DNA of 61,699 bases from an uncultured bacterium (lineage in GTDB: Bacteria; Cyanobacteriota; Vampirovibrionia; Gastranaerophilales; Gastranaerophilaceae): assembly GCA_902797985.1 (NCBI GenBank), contig CADBUZ010000013.1, forward strand, positions 1 to 61,699, read 5' to 3'. Positions 60,284-61,699 of the stretch are shown piece by piece (the stretch's first letter is position 1; every line of letters starts with the position of its first letter). Position numbers and translations under genes: made by a program. The notes below the pieces were generated by a model that worked only from the letters and a program-made list of their open reading frames with translations, searched no databases and was not told the origin of the DNA.

Positions 60284-61417
60284 ACAACTAATACGTTTAT
60301 CGGTATTTCTCCATACTCTCTTAAATCAAAAACTCATTCTGATGTAATCAATAAAAATGAGTATAATTCATTTGTTCTAAAAAATGACACGGTGAGCTTT
60401 ACCGGAAAACGAATTAATAAAAAAGAAATCAAACTAATTGAAGAACAACTGCGCAACCTTGATGGAGTTCATGATCCATATAGCGAAGTCATTCTTATTT
60501 CTAAACAAAAAATGAACAACCTAAAAGACAAAATTAGCAAAAGAGAAACTGCTGATTCTACAATAAATCTTTTATCAAAATATACACAACATATGTTCCC
60601 CGACTCGGAACTTAAGATTTTTGAATTTCTGAAAGAAGAAACAAAAAGAAGAAAAGCTTTCTTCAACGGTAAAAATAAATCTTTTGATTTTCAAGATATT
60701 TTATCTGACGAATTACCTTATTCAAAAACAAGGGTAATTGCTCAACAACTACTCGTAACAGATGAAATGAAACAAATTACCAAAAAGCTGGACAAAGAAG
60801 ACCAAAAAGAAGCTTTAAAACAAATTTTTAAAATAGAAGACAGTATTTATGATGATGAATTTAGAATACAGCCATCAAAAGATATGTTGGGAGATTTATA
60901 CAAGACCGTAAAAAATAAAAAAATTGTAACAGAGCTAATAAAAAAGACCAGAGATTTTCCAAACAGTATGACAAGTCCGGATGTTTTTGTAATTACACAC
61001 GCAAACAGCTCTCACAATGAAATTGCTGAAGCACTTGTAAGTCCTGCACAAATTTCGTTTGAACACGTCCACCCACGTTCAAAAGGTGGCGCTACAAAAG
61101 GCGGAAACGGAATAGCTGCATCAAGAAGAATGAACAATTATAGAGGTTCACGTTCTTTAAAAGATTTTATTGAGGAATTTCCAAACATCCCCGAATACAC
61201 TCAACAATATATTAATGACCTTAAACAAAAAATAAACAGAGGCGGCATTCCTGATATTGCTTGCACATTACCGGAAGTAAAAGAAGCATTATATGAACAA
61301 TCTAACGGATTGATAAATATTGATATAACAGGATTACCAATATCTATAACAGATAGAATTTCTAAATTTAAAGGACATATTAACACATTAATAGAACATT
61401 TTAACCAAAAGAAATAA
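60275..61417 (+). CDS. HNH nuclease-domain protein with N-terminal VSFTG motif (380 aa)
   Basis: I start at ATG 60275; the reading from 60146 has a Phe/Tyr-rich extension without a ribosome site and overlaps the divergent gene. Residues 1-50 are polar with VSFTGK at 40-45. The middle (60-235) is helical, Lys/Glu-rich and unrecognised. Residues 262-295 form an HNH nuclease motif: FEHVHPRSKGGATKGGNG (His264, His266), then NNYRGSRSL (Asn287 or 288). The motif is complete. There is no Sec signal and no immunity gene is evident next to it. It could be an exported nuclease toxin or a mobile-element relic; no transposase is nearby. Confidence 0.82.
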   Translation: MNITTNTFIGISPYSLKSKTHSDVINKNEYNSFVLKNDTVSFTGKRINKKEIKLIEEQLRNLDGVHDPYSEVILISKQKMNNLKDKISKRETADSTINLLSKYTQHMFPDSELKIFEFLKEETKRRKAFFNGKNKSFDFQDILSDELPYSKTRVIAQQLLVTDEMKQITKKLDKEDQKEALKQIFKIEDSIYDDEFRIQPSKDMLGDLYKTVKNKKIVTELIKKTRDFPNSMTSPDVFVITHANSSHNEIAEALVSPAQISFEHVHPRSKGGATKGGNGIAASRRMNNYRGSRSLKDFIEEFPNIPEYTQQYINDLKQKINRGGIPDIACTLPEVKEALYEQSNGLINIDITGLPISITDRISKFKGHINTLIEHFNQKK

Positions 61418-61482
61418 AAATTTTATTTCTACTTGAAAAAACAATATGTTACTGTTAGTATAAATATACAAAAACTTGATAT

Positions 61483-61556
<74 letters not shown>

Positions 61557-61560
61557 TTTT

Positions 61561-61583
61561 AACTCTCGATAGAGAGTTTTTTA
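61561..61583 (+). terminator. Terminator after tRNA-Arg(ACG)
   Basis: AACTCTC-GATA-GAGAGTT followed by TTTT, 4 bases after the tRNA end. Confidence 0.85.
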
Positions 61584-61589
61584 TTTTGT

Positions 61590-61699
61590 TGGGATTCTCA
61601 CCCAAGGGTTCTCATCCTTCTGCGCCTCGCGTTAAACGGCACCGTTTCTAAATTAAAATCAAAAGCGTGGTTTTGATTTTTAATTTTTCAACTCTCCCT
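61590..61699. repeat. REP-like sequence at the right edge
   Basis: Begins with CTCACCC and ends, at the window edge, with CTCTCCC-like sequence, the same two landmarks as the element at 152-220. It contains an imperfect inverted repeat AAATTAAAATC.../...GATTTTTAATTT around GCGTGG (about 61649-61685). Cut by the window end, so I cannot define its limits. Confidence 0.4.

Overview
The window is a 61.7-kb, AT-rich, gene-dense bacterial chromosome segment. It has about fifty protein genes, two tRNA-Arg genes, and no rRNA, CRISPR array, insertion sequence or prophage that I can see. The conserved genes are ordinary bacterial housekeeping: amino-acid synthesis, translation, Sec export, DNA repair, isoprenoid synthesis and (p)ppGpp control. 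Set among them are proteins with no recognisable family, Asn/Gln/Ser/Lys-rich and without Sec signals. Together with an MlaE-type permease, ThyX, an FbpA/RqcH homologue and a cobalamin adenosyltransferase, this reminds me of the non-photosynthetic, gut-type relatives of cyanobacteria (Vampirovibrionia/Melainabacteria, order Gastranaerophilales). That assignment is inference from style and gene content, not from a marker-gene tree.

Layout. 1-374: two palindromic repeats and a promoter. 375-2712: hom-thrC. 2715-6740 (minus): acpS, an ArsB/NhaD-type transporter and rel. 6927-13054 (plus): a lineage-specific protein, then an envelope-type cluster (TPR protein, GHL10 glycosidase-like protein, PepT-like peptidase, phospholipase-D-like protein). 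13051-19973 (minus): a large lineage-specific protein, a U32 family protein, secF, secD, dapA. 20019-23625: a pair of inverted ~180-bp repeat elements flanking a coiled-coil protein, mlaE and ilvE. 23684-30871 (plus): glyQ, two APC permeases, tRNA-Arg(CCG), miaB and a lineage-specific protein with a long leader. 30990-38536: mostly minus, with polA, an ECF sigma/anti-sigma pair, mtaB and manC. 38738-44496: mainly plus, with rpmE, thyX, rqcH, a lineage-specific protein, cobO and a repeat protein, plus fthC on the minus strand. 44499-52383 (minus): a 67-aa protein, a 5'-nucleotidase, ruvA, dxr and an oligopeptide-type ABC permease set. 52510-61556: aspS, a small ORF with a structured RNA, ilvD, mnmA, a coaE/rluB/ybgC cluster, two lineage-specific proteins (one an HNH nuclease) and tRNA-Arg(ACG).

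How it fits together. The main result is a shared promoter design in front of lineage-specific genes. Three promoters (genes at 29702, 41731 and 44702) have a 14-bp TTAA-N6-TTAA palindrome, then 18-19 bases, CAATTMTTW, exactly 11 bases, and ACTTTATATAWA. The palindrome would sit near -61, as a CRP/FNR-family activator does. Looser versions occur before the genes at 6927, 14745, 20346 and 54656. This suggests one regulon of lineage-specific, possibly exported proteins.

Other signals: (i) at least seven genes without a Shine-Dalgarno sequence have a -10 box 6-7 bases before the start codon, implying leaderless mRNAs; (ii) an inverted MITE-like repeat pair; (iii) 22-nt perfectly complementary arms on either side of the 41731 gene; (iv) a perfect consensus promoter driving a 49-aa ORF followed by a structured RNA of unknown family; (v) a recurrent short N-terminal INFTS/VSFTG motif on proteins without signal peptides.
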